NCBI GenBank assembly: GCA_027049085.1
Contig: JALTVH010000236.1
Location: forward strand, 1-10,943
DNA: 10,943 nt
Reading direction: 5' to 3'
Source of the DNA: Aquificaceae bacterium
GTDB taxonomy: Bacteria > Aquificota > Aquificia > Aquificales > Aquificaceae
Positions 1 to 8,239 of the stretch are shown here, piece after piece (position 1 is the first letter of the stretch; each line of letters begins with the position of its first letter). The notes under the pieces were generated by a model that was not told the DNA's origin, made no database searches, and worked only from the letters and a program-made list of their open reading frames with translations. The position numbers and the translations under genes were made by a program.

Positions 1-684
1 GGTGTCAGTGAATCGGCCTCAAAGGCCGTGGGCCTGATTGAGAAGATCCTTGAAACCGTTGAGAGGGGAATGGAAGCATCAAACAAAGCAAGCATGGCTA
101 TCTCTGACCTCGCTGAAAAAATGAAGGATGTTGACATCAAAATCTCTGCCCTTGCTACCGCAGGGGAAGAGGAATCAAAGACCGCAAACCAGCTCAGTGA
201 ATCCGTGCTTGAACTGAGAAACCTTGCTGATGAAGACAGAAAGAGAGCGGAAGAGTTAAGGTCAATTGCGAGCAGAACAATGGAAGTGCTTAAAGCTCTC
301 CTCGGCGACCTTGACAGACTGACCCTTGACGTTTTCAACATTGAGAAGGCAAAGGTTGCTCACAACATGTGGAAGCTCAAGCTCCTCAAGTTCTTAGAAG
401 GTGAGCTTGAGATGGATCCCTCAGAGCTCGTTGACCACACCCAGTGTTACCTCGGAAAGTGGTACTATTCTCAAGGAAGAGAGTACTGCGGTCACCTTCA
501 GAGCTTTAAAGATATTGAGAATCCTCATATTGAACTTCACAAGCTGGCAAAAGAGATCTACGAGCTTAAAAACTCAGGGAGGGTAGAAGAGGCTAAGCAA
601 AAACTTCTTTCCGTCAAGGAAGTTGCGAGCGTAATTGTTTCAAATCTTGATAGGCTGAAGACAGAATGTGCAAGATCCGATTAA
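1..684 (+). CDS. Methyl-accepting chemotaxis protein, C-terminal part, with CZB zinc-binding domain (5' end outside window)
   Basis: The frame is open from base 1 to a TAA at 682-684, so 227 residues of a longer protein are visible. Residues 1 to about 110 are an uninterrupted, Glu/Lys/Ala-rich helical stretch that resembles the descending arm of a chemoreceptor cytoplasmic hairpin. The conserved tip must lie upstream of the window. Residues about 115-225 match the chemoreceptor zinc-binding (CZB) domain: a His followed by Trp three residues on (H121), then CYLGKWYY with its Cys at 149, then H176 and H180, which together form the expected His-Cys-His-His zinc set. In known CZB receptors such as Helicobacter TlpD the domain binds zinc and is linked to oxidant sensing. 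Extra cysteines occur at about 163 and 223. No CheR-tethering pentapeptide is seen at the C terminus. The sensor part and any membrane segments cannot be judged. It is the first visible gene of the che operon. Confidence 0.88.
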   Translation, partial: GVSESASKAVGLIEKILETVERGMEASNKASMAISDLAEKMKDVDIKISALATAGEEESKTANQLSESVLELRNLADEDRKRAEELRSIASRTMEVLKALLGDLDRLTLDVFNIEKAKVAHNMWKLKLLKFLEGELEMDPSELVDHTQCYLGKWYYSQGREYCGHLQSFKDIENPHIELHKLAKEIYELKNSGRVEEAKQKLLSVKEVASVIVSNLDRLKTECARSD

Positions 685-702
685 CCATACTTAAGCAAGT
701 TT

Positions 703-708
703 GGAGGA
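703..708 (+). promoter_or_regulatory. Ribosome binding site for the receptor-tip gene
   Basis: GGAGGA lies six bases before the ATG at 715, in the 30-base gap after the receptor stop codon. It is well placed and shows that the short downstream gene is translated in its own right rather than being a leftover of the receptor frame. Confidence 0.75.
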
Positions 709-714
709 ACTGAA

Positions 715-990
715 ATGCAGGAAAGCAAAGTCAATGAATGTGCCAAGTATATGGAAGAGCTTTCTAGGCTTACCGAAAGCCTTATGAAGATAGCCAAGCA
801 GTCAAACCTACTGGCTCTCAACGCAGCCATTGAGGCGGCAAGAGTGGGGGAATCAGGAAAGGGCTTTGCTGTTGTTGCCTCGGAGTTCAGGAAGCTGGCT
901 GACAACACCTCTAAACTCTCCAAGGAGATCAAGACGATCGTGGACCAGATAAACGAGAGCCTTTCCATGGAGGAGGAAGATGGGGATTGA
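715..990 (+). CDS. Stand-alone chemoreceptor signalling-tip protein (91 aa mini-MCP)
   Basis: This 91-residue protein is almost entirely the conserved hairpin tip of methyl-accepting chemotaxis proteins. Residues about 26-62 contain SNLLALNAAIEAARVGESGK followed by GFAVVASEFRKLA, the most conserved stretch of the family, with short helical arms on either side and an acidic end (MEEEDGD). By my alignment N36, E40, R43 and E46 correspond to E. coli Tsr N381, E385, R388 and E391, in the region that forms receptor trimer contacts and binds CheW and CheA. Tsr F373 is replaced by K28. There is no membrane segment, HAMP domain, ligand-binding domain or room for methylation helices. Typical receptors are several hundred residues long. 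It has its own Shine-Dalgarno, lies between a receptor gene and cheV, and overlaps cheV by 11 bases, so it looks like a real operon member. Its role is unknown. It could nucleate, cap or compete within signalling arrays, or be a decayed receptor duplicate. Confidence 0.85.
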   Translation: MQESKVNECAKYMEELSRLTESLMKIAKQSNLLALNAAIEAARVGESGKGFAVVASEFRKLADNTSKLSKEIKTIVDQINESLSMEEEDGD

Positions 991-1945
991 AAAGAGCCAC
1001 GCCCTCCCCGACATCCTTGAAACGGGCAAGAACGAGCTTGAGATAGTTGATTTCAGGCTCTATGAAGACAGAGAAGGTGAAGAGGAACCCTACGAGTGGA
1101 TATTCGGAGTCAACGTGGCAAAGGTCAGAGAGGTTCTGAGGATCCCCCAGATCACCAAGGTTCCCAATATGCCACCGGAAGTTGAGGGAATGGCAGAAAT
1201 CAGAGGAAAGCTCATACCTCTTATAAGCCTTGCCAGGTGGATGGGGATAGATGAGCCAAAGGAAAGGAAAAAGTTTATCCTCCATTTAGAGTTTCTGAGA
1301 GAAAACGTTGGCGTCATAGTTCACGATGCCAAAAGAATACGGAGGATCTCCTGGAAGGATATCAAAAAGGCACCCGATACCCTTAACACCAAAATGGGCG
1401 GAAGGATAACGGGCGTGGTGGATACAGAAGACGGACTCCTGATAATCCTTGATTTTGAGGGAATTCTCCACGACATAGGGCTCCTGAAGATATTCCACGA
1501 GGCTGAGGCAAAGGAAGAAGCGAGAGAAACTAAAAAGACCTTCACTATACTTATTGCAGAAGATTCTGCAGTTGCAAGGAGAATTCTCAAAGACATACTT
1601 GAATCAGCTGGCCACCAGGTGATAGAGAAAGAGGACGGTGCTCAGGCATGGGAATATCTTTCTCAGCTCCTCAACCAGGCCAGCAGCGAGGGCAAAAGCA
1701 TAAGGGATTACCTTGACCTTGTTATAACGGACATTGAAATGCCCAATATGGACGGACTGACCCTCACAAAGAAGATAAAGGAAACTGTTGGATTGATGGG
1801 CCTTCCTGTTATCGTAAACACAACCCTAAGCGATGACTCAAATAGACAGAGGGCTTTCAGAGTGAGCGCCGACGGCTTCATCGTCAAGTTTGATGCCAAA
1901 GAGCTGATTGATATGGTGAATAAACTCGGTGTCAAAGAGGAGTGA
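980..1945 (+). CDS. cheV: CheV chemotaxis adaptor (CheW domain plus response-regulator receiver)
   Basis: This 321-residue protein has a CheW-like domain at about 18-170 and a receiver domain at about 187-318. The N-terminal stretch ILETGKNELEIVDF matches the CheV signature, and GMAEIRGKLIPLISL is the CheW-fold core. The receiver keeps the acidic pair E194-D195, the phospho-acceptor D251 in TDIEMPNMDG, a hydroxyl residue at T281/T282 and the conserved lysine K303, so it should accept phosphate from CheA. CheV proteins couple receptors to CheA, and receiver phosphorylation is linked to adaptation or to acting as a phosphate sink. The ATG at 980 follows a purine-rich GGAGGAGGAAG at 969-979 that lies inside the 3' end of the receptor-tip gene, so translation is probably coupled. 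No separate cheY, cheR or cheB is seen in the window, so CheV may carry part of the adaptation. It is followed three bases later by cheA. Confidence 0.93.
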   Translation: MGIEKSHALPDILETGKNELEIVDFRLYEDREGEEEPYEWIFGVNVAKVREVLRIPQITKVPNMPPEVEGMAEIRGKLIPLISLARWMGIDEPKERKKFILHLEFLRENVGVIVHDAKRIRRISWKDIKKAPDTLNTKMGGRITGVVDTEDGLLIILDFEGILHDIGLLKIFHEAEAKEEARETKKTFTILIAEDSAVARRILKDILESAGHQVIEKEDGAQAWEYLSQLLNQASSEGKSIRDYLDLVITDIEMPNMDGLTLTKKIKETVGLMGLPVIVNTTLSDDSNRQRAFRVSADGFIVKFDAKELIDMVNKLGVKEE

Positions 1946-1948
1946 GCC

Positions 1949-3862
1949 ATGATCAATGAGGATATGAAGGATATCTTCAATGAGTTTGTTGTTGAAGCAG
2001 AGGAAAACCTCAGCAAGATAGAGGAGAATCTCCTTGAGCTGGAGAAGGATCCTGAGAATGAGGAGATACTCAACGCCACCTTCAGGGCAATGCACACCCT
2101 CAAAGGGGGCGCAGGCTTTCTCGGGCTTGAGGCAATAGTTGAAACAGCCCATGCAGCAGAGGATGTTCTGGGAAAGATGAGGAGTGGTGAGCTCAGGCTT
2201 ACCCCCGAAATCAATGATGCGATCCTTGAGGCCGTTGACTTTATAAGGAACGCACTACCAAGGTATGAAGCAGGCGAGAGCGTTGAGGTACCCCTGGACC
2301 TTGTATCCAAACTGCGGTCTCTTGAGCAGGGTGATCAGGTTCAGGCACAATCCCAGGGGGGAGAAGAACAGCAGGAAAAGGATTCTTCACCCATTGACGA
2401 TCTCCTTGAGAGGTACGGCTTTACTCACCTCAAGGGCAAACCCGTAGAGGTTATACTTGAAGAACTCATCCTCTTACCACCCGATGAAAGACCCCAGGAG
2501 TTGATCGATGAACTTGACAGAATCATGAGCACCGGGGAGGTACAGCCTGGAGTTAGTGAAGAGGCTGACAGAGAAGCAGATGAAAAGATGATAGAGGAGA
2601 TAGAAGAGGTACAGAGACAGGAACAGCAGTCCAGACAGCAGGAAGAGAAAAAGGAAGAGCTCCCGATCAGGACCCAGACCGAGAAGGTTCTTAGAATTGA
2701 CGTCAAGAAGATAGAGGACCTAATGAACCTTGTGGGTGAGCTAGTTCTGGAAAGGAACAGGCTCCTGAGAGTCTTCCAGAGGCTCCATGAGGAGTTTCAG
2801 TCCAAGACCGTTGACGAACTTGAAACGGTTATGTCTTCCATGGACAGGATAGTCGGTGACCTCCAGCTTGCTGTCATGAAAACGCGGATGCAACCAGTTA
2901 AACGGCTCTTCCAGAAGTTTCCGAGAGTTGTAAGGGACCTTGCAAGGATGCTGGGCAAAGAAGTAGAGCTGGTTCTTGAGGGGGAAGATGCAGAAATGGA
3001 TAAGACAGTCCTTGAAAGGCTGGAAGAACCTCTCATTCACCTGATAAGAAACGCGGTTGACCACGGTATTGAAGAACCTGAGGAAAGAGAGAGACTCGGA
3101 AAAATGAGAAAGGGTGTCCTGAGGCTAAGCGCCTATTACCACGGGGACAGGATATTCATTGAGGTAGCGGACGACGGAAGGGGGATAGATACAGAGAAAG
3201 TGAAGGCAAAAGCTCTGGAAAAGGGACTTATTACCCCAGACAGGGCAGAGAAGATGACAGAGAAGGACATCCTGTTCCTCATATTCCACCCCGGATTCTC
3301 TACAACCGAAGGAGTTTCTCAGGTCTCGGGAAGAGGCGTGGGAATGGACGTGGTCATGAACACGGTAACAACCTTCAGGGGCACAATAGATATAGAAACG
3401 GATAAAGGGAAAGGAACAAAGATAACCCTCTCATTCCCCTTGACTGTCGGGATAATCCGTTCCCTCCTGGTTTCTGTCAACGGCATGTACTTTGCGATTC
3501 CTATTTACTCAGTTCAGGAGATCATCCAGGCAGAAGATGCAGAGATCACAACGGTCTCGGGCAAAGACGTGCTAATACTCAGGGAGCTGACCATTCCTCT
3601 TATAAACCTCGGTGAAGCCCTTGAACTTGGCGGTGGTGATATTGGATACGTAATAGTGTCTCAAGTAGGTAGTCAGAAGGTTGCCTTTACCGTTGAGGAC
3701 CTCTTTGGTGATGAGGAGGTTGTTGTCAAACCCCTCGGAAAGATCATAGGAGAGGTTCAGGGAATATCGGGTGCAACGATAACAGGGGACGGAAAGGTTG
3801 TTCTGATCCTTGACCTTGACGGGATCCTCAAGAGAGAAATGAAGGCTCTCAGCCTTGTGTGA
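1949..3862 (+). CDS. cheA: Chemotaxis sensor histidine kinase CheA
   Basis: CheA autophosphorylates under receptor control and passes phosphate to response regulators at the receptor array. The 637 residues show the P1 phosphotransfer domain at about 1-105 with the phosphorylated H49 in AMHTLKGGAGF, P3 dimerisation helices at about 244-325, the P4 ATPase domain at about 325-498 and the P5 CheW-like domain at about 500-632. P4 has the N box HLIRNAVDHGIE (N368, H372), the G1 box DDGRGID (408-414), an F box around FHPGF (446-450) and the G2 box GRGVGMD (461-467). A recognisable P2 (CheY/CheB-docking) domain is not obvious. Residues about 125-243 are instead a Gln/Glu-rich linker with a small helical block at about 148-194. 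The ATG at 1949 is preceded by GAGGAG at 1937-1942, six bases upstream. There is no fused receiver at the C terminus. It lies three bases after cheV, and the downstream cheW ribosome site overlaps its stop codon. Confidence 0.96.
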   Translation: MINEDMKDIFNEFVVEAEENLSKIEENLLELEKDPENEEILNATFRAMHTLKGGAGFLGLEAIVETAHAAEDVLGKMRSGELRLTPEINDAILEAVDFIRNALPRYEAGESVEVPLDLVSKLRSLEQGDQVQAQSQGGEEQQEKDSSPIDDLLERYGFTHLKGKPVEVILEELILLPPDERPQELIDELDRIMSTGEVQPGVSEEADREADEKMIEEIEEVQRQEQQSRQQEEKKEELPIRTQTEKVLRIDVKKIEDLMNLVGELVLERNRLLRVFQRLHEEFQSKTVDELETVMSSMDRIVGDLQLAVMKTRMQPVKRLFQKFPRVVRDLARMLGKEVELVLEGEDAEMDKTVLERLEEPLIHLIRNAVDHGIEEPEERERLGKMRKGVLRLSAYYHGDRIFIEVADDGRGIDTEKVKAKALEKGLITPDRAEKMTEKDILFLIFHPGFSTTEGVSQVSGRGVGMDVVMNTVTTFRGTIDIETDKGKGTKITLSFPLTVGIIRSLLVSVNGMYFAIPIYSVQEIIQAEDAEITTVSGKDVLILRELTIPLINLGEALELGGGDIGYVIVSQVGSQKVAFTVEDLFGDEEVVVKPLGKIIGEVQGISGATITGDGKVVLILDLDGILKREMKALSLV

Positions 3863-3868
3863 GGAGGT
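3861..3868 (+). promoter_or_regulatory. Ribosome binding site that fixes the cheW start
   Basis: GAGGAGGT overlaps the cheA stop codon (TGA at 3860-3862) and ends four bases before the ATG at 3873. An in-frame TTG at 3855 would begin before this site and overlap cheA, so the ATG at 3873 is the better start for cheW. Confidence 0.75.
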
Positions 3869-3872
3869 AAAG

Positions 3873-4343
3873 ATGGCAGATATAGTTCCTGTTGGCGAGA
3901 CCAAGCCCGAAGCGGTAAGCGAGGTAGAGGAGTTTCTTGGAATATCCCTTGAGAAAGAGCTGATCGGACTCTCCCTAAAAGAGATCCTCACCATTTCCAA
4001 AGTCCTTGACATCGTTAAGGTCCCCTACACTCCCCCCTACATAGTGGGCGTTATCAACCTCAGAGGCGAGATCCTCCCAGTTCTTTCCCTCAAGCAGATC
4101 CTCGGGCTCAGCGAGAGCAAGGAACCGACAAGGATAGTTGTCCTTGACTCAAAGCATGGAAAGGCGGGAGTACTCGTTGATAACATAGTCGGCGTTATAA
4201 GAATTCCCCAGGAGAGGTTTGAGCCGAATCCAATGGCAGGACGCTACAGCATGTACGTTAGCCACGTTGCCCAGACAGAGTATGGACTCATGGAGATCCT
4301 TGATGTGGGGAGGATAATGGACACGATCGTCCAGTCAGAATAA
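3873..4343 (+). CDS. cheW: CheW chemotaxis coupling protein
   Basis: CheW bridges receptor tips and the P5 domain of CheA in the chemosensory array. The 156-residue protein is a single CheW domain. Core segments include VLDIVKVPYTPPYIVGVINL, then RGEILPVLSLKQILGL, and later AGVLVDNIVGVIRI, all typical of the two-subdomain beta fold. The first 30 or so residues are acidic and may be a flexible extension. It is the last gene of the che operon: cheA is immediately upstream with its stop codon inside the cheW ribosome site, and the next gene, dnaK, has its own promoter. No hairpin terminator is evident after the TAA at 4341-4343, so some read-through into dnaK is possible. The operon therefore encodes two CheW-type adaptors, this one and CheV. 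Confidence 0.94.
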   Translation: MADIVPVGETKPEAVSEVEEFLGISLEKELIGLSLKEILTISKVLDIVKVPYTPPYIVGVINLRGEILPVLSLKQILGLSESKEPTRIVVLDSKHGKAGVLVDNIVGVIRIPQERFEPNPMAGRYSMYVSHVAQTEYGLMEILDVGRIMDTIVQSE

Positions 4344-4370
4344 CATTTAATACGGTCTTTTTCACATAAC

Positions 4371-4399
4371 TTGACAAAAACTCACTAAAGGTCTAAAAT
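4371..4399 (+). promoter_or_regulatory. Sigma-70-type promoter of dnaK
   Basis: A perfect -35 box TTGACA (4371-4376) and a five-of-six -10 box TAAAAT (4394-4399) are separated by exactly 17 bases, in an AT-rich 86-base gap between cheW and dnaK. Transcription would begin near 4406, giving a short leader. No CIRCE-type inverted repeat (TTAGCACTC spaced from GAGTGCTAA), the HrcA operator, is present, so heat-shock control by that route is not supported here. An AT-rich imperfect inverted repeat flanks the promoter. Confidence 0.75.
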
Positions 4400-4415
4400 A
4401 AAGAAAAAGAAACCG

Positions 4416-4423
4416 AAGGAGGT
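4416..4423 (+). promoter_or_regulatory. Strong ribosome binding site of dnaK
   Basis: AAGGAGGT is a full match to the anti-Shine-Dalgarno and ends six bases before the dnaK ATG at 4430. This is in keeping with a highly expressed chaperone. Confidence 0.75.
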
Positions 4424-4429
4424 CGGAAA

Positions 4430-6321
<1,892 letters not shown>

Positions 6322-6322
<1 letters not shown>

Positions 6323-6705
6323 TGAAGGAAGAGGTTAAAAGCACGGGCGCACCAGCGCCCGTAGGTCCATATTCTCAGGCTATAAAAGCAGGAAACTTTC
6401 TTTTTTTATCGGGACAGATAGGAATACACCCCTCAACAGGAAAACTGAGAGAAACCCTTGAGGATCAAACCCTTCAGTGCCTCAGCAATATTGAGGCGAT
6501 CCTGAGGTCTGCGGGCCTCGGAAAGGAAAATTTAGTAAAGCTAACCATTTACATGACCGACATCTCAAAGTTCAAAGATGTCAACGCCTTATACGAAGAG
6601 TTTTTTAAAGGGGTTGATCCAAAACCAGCCCGTGTGACGGTGGGAGTCAAAGAACTGCCCCTCAACGCTCTGATAGAGATAGAAGCCTTAGCTTACCTTG
6701 GCTGA
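6322..6705 (+). CDS. ridA: RidA family reactive enamine/imine deaminase
   Basis: RidA (YjgF/YER057c/UK114) proteins hydrolyse reactive enamine/imine intermediates, such as 2-aminoacrylate made by PLP enzymes, and form cytosolic trimers. The 127 residues are the normal family length. Visible signatures are APAPVGPYSQAIKAGNFLFL near the N terminus (Y17), SGQIGIHP, LTIYMTDIS, and the C-terminal KPARVTVGVKELP with R104 and IEIEALA with E119. R104 and E119 match the residues that bind the substrate carboxylate and take part in catalysis in active members, so this copy looks catalytically competent. The ATG at 6322 overlaps the dnaK stop in TGATG, with no clear Shine-Dalgarno, pointing to translation coupled to dnaK. 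Some homologues have reported chaperone-like activity, so the pairing with dnaK could be functional, but that is inference. A perfect GC-rich hairpin lies over codons 8-14. Confidence 0.95.
6343..6362 (+). repeat. Perfect 8-bp GC-rich hairpin at the start of ridA
   Basis: ACGGGCGC (6343-6350) and GCGCCCGT (6355-6362) are exact reverse complements around the four-base loop ACCA. The stem sits 21 bases after the ridA ATG, just past the dnaK stop. No U-run follows directly, so it is not a standard intrinsic terminator. It could affect ridA translation or stabilise the 3' end of the dnaK message. Confidence 0.6.
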
Positions 6706-6727
6706 TTTCTGGGATAATCTTATTTCT

Positions 6728-6735
6728 GAGGAGGG
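6728..6735 (+). promoter_or_regulatory. Ribosome binding site abutting the dnaB start
   Basis: GAGGAGGG runs directly into the ATG at 6736. The spacing is shorter than usual unless pairing uses only the 5' part of the site. An in-frame TGA at 6727-6729 excludes any earlier start, and no later start keeps the conserved N-terminal ESAERSVLG, so the ATG at 6736 must be the start. Confidence 0.6.
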
Positions 6736-8133
6736 ATGATCACCCTAAACGTTCGCCAGCCACATGATGAGTCCGCGGAGAGGTCTGTGCTGGGGACCAT
6801 GCTTGCAGACCCCGAAAACATTCCCACGGTCCTTGAGTACCTCACTGAGGATGACTTCTACATTGAAGAGCACAGACTACTCTTCTCAATAATCGTAAAG
6901 CTCTGGCAGGACCACGGAAACAACTGGGACGAGGTGGTCCTTCAGGACTACATAAGGAAAGAGGGACTTGAAGACAGGCTCCCCTTTGACTGGATCCTCG
7001 GAATATACGAAGAAGCTGCACCTCTCTCAACCCTTGAGGCAGCCTGCAAAATAATAAAAGAAAAGTCGGGGCTTCGCTCCGTCCTTGAGCTTTCCCTTGA
7101 CCTGATCAAGGACGTGCGGGAACTTCAGGACTTCAACACCGTAATTGAGACAGCCCAGACCAAGATCTTTGAGATCTCGGAAAAGACCACCGTTACCCAT
7201 TACTACCACGTCAAGGACGTTGCAAGGGACGTCATTGACATGATTGACCGCTTCAGCAAGACCGAGAGGCTCGTTACAGGTCTTGCCACGGGATTTTCTG
7301 AACTTGACATGATGACCACAGGCTTTCACCCCGCTGACCTCATCATCCTTGCAGCGCGTCCCGGAATGGGAAAGACCTCCTTCATGCTCTCGGTTATAAG
7401 CCACGTTGCAATAAATGAGGAACAGCCCGTTGCCATCTTTTCCCTTGAGATGAGCAAGGAACAGCTCGTTCTGAGACTCCTTTCAAGCCTTGCGGAGGTT
7501 CCCCTCCAGAAACTGAGGTCGGGCTACGTTACGGATTCCGACAGGGAAAAGCTCCTTTCCACTGCCCTTGCCCTTTCCAAGGCAGAGATCTACATAGATG
7601 ATTCACCCTCTTTAACAACCACAGAGCTCAGAGTCAAGGCAAGAAAGCTGAAAAAGGAAAAAGGTGTGAGCTTTGTCGCAATAGACTATCTCCAGCTCCT
7701 CAGAACACCCCTGAGGAAGTCCTCAAGGCAGGAGGAAGTTGCGGAGATCTCAAGGAACCTTAAAGCCCTTGCCAAGGAACTCTCAATTCCAGTCCTTGCC
7801 CTTGCTCAGCTTTCAAGACAGGTGGAGCAAAGAAGCGACAGGAGGCCCCAGCTTGCAGACCTGAGGGAATCGGGCCAGATAGAGCAGGATGCGGACCTCA
7901 TCATCTTCATCCACAGGCCCGAGTATTACAGAAAGAACCCACCGCCCGAGCTCAAGGGGATAGCGGAGCTAATAATAGCCAAACAGAGACAGGGACCTAC
8001 GGGCATCATAAAGACCGCCTTTATAAAGGACTACGCAAGGTTTGCTCCCCTTGCAGGTCACGTGGGCGAGCCCCAGGAAGAGGTCTTTGAGGAGGAAGAT
8101 CTCTCGGAAGAGGATTACGACCTTGATTTTTAA
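6736..8133 (+). CDS. dnaB: Replicative DNA helicase DnaB
   Basis: DnaB is the hexameric ring helicase that unwinds the chromosomal fork 5' to 3' on the lagging strand and binds primase. The 465 residues match the family length. The N-terminal primase-interacting domain (about 8-110) starts with PHDESAERSVLGTMLADP, a linker helix follows, and the RecA-like motor spans about 180-440. The motor has Walker A AARPGMGKTS (206-215, K213), the catalytic glutamate in FSLEMS (E238), Walker B FVAIDYLQL (313-321, D317), the Q-containing ALAQLSR (Q358) and the arginine finger in KQRQG (R418). No intein interrupts it. The last 18 residues (448-465) contain 11 Asp/Glu and end in Phe. It follows ridA by 30 bases, probably in the dnaK transcript. 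A tRNA gene follows, with its likely -35 box inside the end of dnaB. Confidence 0.98.
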   Translation: MITLNVRQPHDESAERSVLGTMLADPENIPTVLEYLTEDDFYIEEHRLLFSIIVKLWQDHGNNWDEVVLQDYIRKEGLEDRLPFDWILGIYEEAAPLSTLEAACKIIKEKSGLRSVLELSLDLIKDVRELQDFNTVIETAQTKIFEISEKTTVTHYYHVKDVARDVIDMIDRFSKTERLVTGLATGFSELDMMTTGFHPADLIILAARPGMGKTSFMLSVISHVAINEEQPVAIFSLEMSKEQLVLRLLSSLAEVPLQKLRSGYVTDSDREKLLSTALALSKAEIYIDDSPSLTTTELRVKARKLKKEKGVSFVAIDYLQLLRTPLRKSSRQEEVAEISRNLKALAKELSIPVLALAQLSRQVEQRSDRRPQLADLRESGQIEQDADLIIFIHRPEYYRKNPPPELKGIAELIIAKQRQGPTGIIKTAFIKDYARFAPLAGHVGEPQEEVFEEEDLSEEDYDLDF

Positions 8134-8151
8134 AAGCCCCGCCGATAAAAT
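8123..8151 (+). promoter_or_regulatory. Possible promoter of tRNA-Asn
   Basis: TTGATT (8123-8128, four of six bases) and TAAAAT (8146-8151, five of six) are spaced by 17 bases. The -10 box ends ten bases before the mature tRNA, a suitable distance. The -35 box lies in the last codons of dnaB. The -10 box is identical to that of the dnaK promoter. Read-through from dnaB is an alternative. Confidence 0.4.
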
Positions 8152-8161
8152 TAACGATCCA

Positions 8162-8237
8162 TCCGGGGTAGCTCAGCTGGCAGAGCGGGTGGCTGTTAAC
8201 CACCTGGTCGGGGGTTCGAATCCCTCCCCCGGAGCCA
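8162..8237 (+). tRNA. tRNA-Asn (anticodon GTT), CCA encoded
   Basis: A full cloverleaf folds. The acceptor stem pairs TCCGGGG (8162-8168) with CCCCGGA (8227-8233). The D stem pairs GCTC (8171-8174) with GAGC (8183-8186). The anticodon stem pairs GGTGG (8188-8192) with CCACC (8200-8204). The anticodon GTT is at 8195-8197 in the loop CTGTTAA. The variable loop is TGGTC. The T stem GGGGG/CCCTC, with one G-T pair, closes the loop TTCGAAT (8215-8221). The discriminator is G8234, followed by genomic CCA at 8235-8237. GTT reads AAC and AAU, giving asparagine. The 3' end is directly joined to the open frame of a DNA methyltransferase, so this tRNA may have been a recombination target. Confidence 0.97.
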
Positions 8238-8239
8238 CA

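Noticed and set aside
28..30. GTG at 28 as the start of the first protein
   Set aside because: The frame is open from base 1 and the upstream residues continue the same receptor helix. The conserved receptor tip is missing, so the gene starts before the window.
3855..3872. TTG start for cheW six codons upstream
   Set aside because: The strong Shine-Dalgarno at 3861-3868 lies after this TTG and correctly precedes the ATG at 3873.
4344..4429. CIRCE operator upstream of dnaK
   Set aside because: The TTAGCACTC/GAGTGCTAA arms are absent.
6698..6718. Separate promoter for dnaB with GATAAT as -10
   Set aside because: The only -35-like bases are about nine bases away, too close. dnaB is more simply in the dnaK-ridA transcript.
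8042..8239. Extended N terminus of the methyltransferase frame starting at an ATG inside dnaB
   Set aside because: It would overlap dnaB and translate the whole tRNA-Asn. The residues look like frame-shifted dnaB and tRNA rather than any protein domain.
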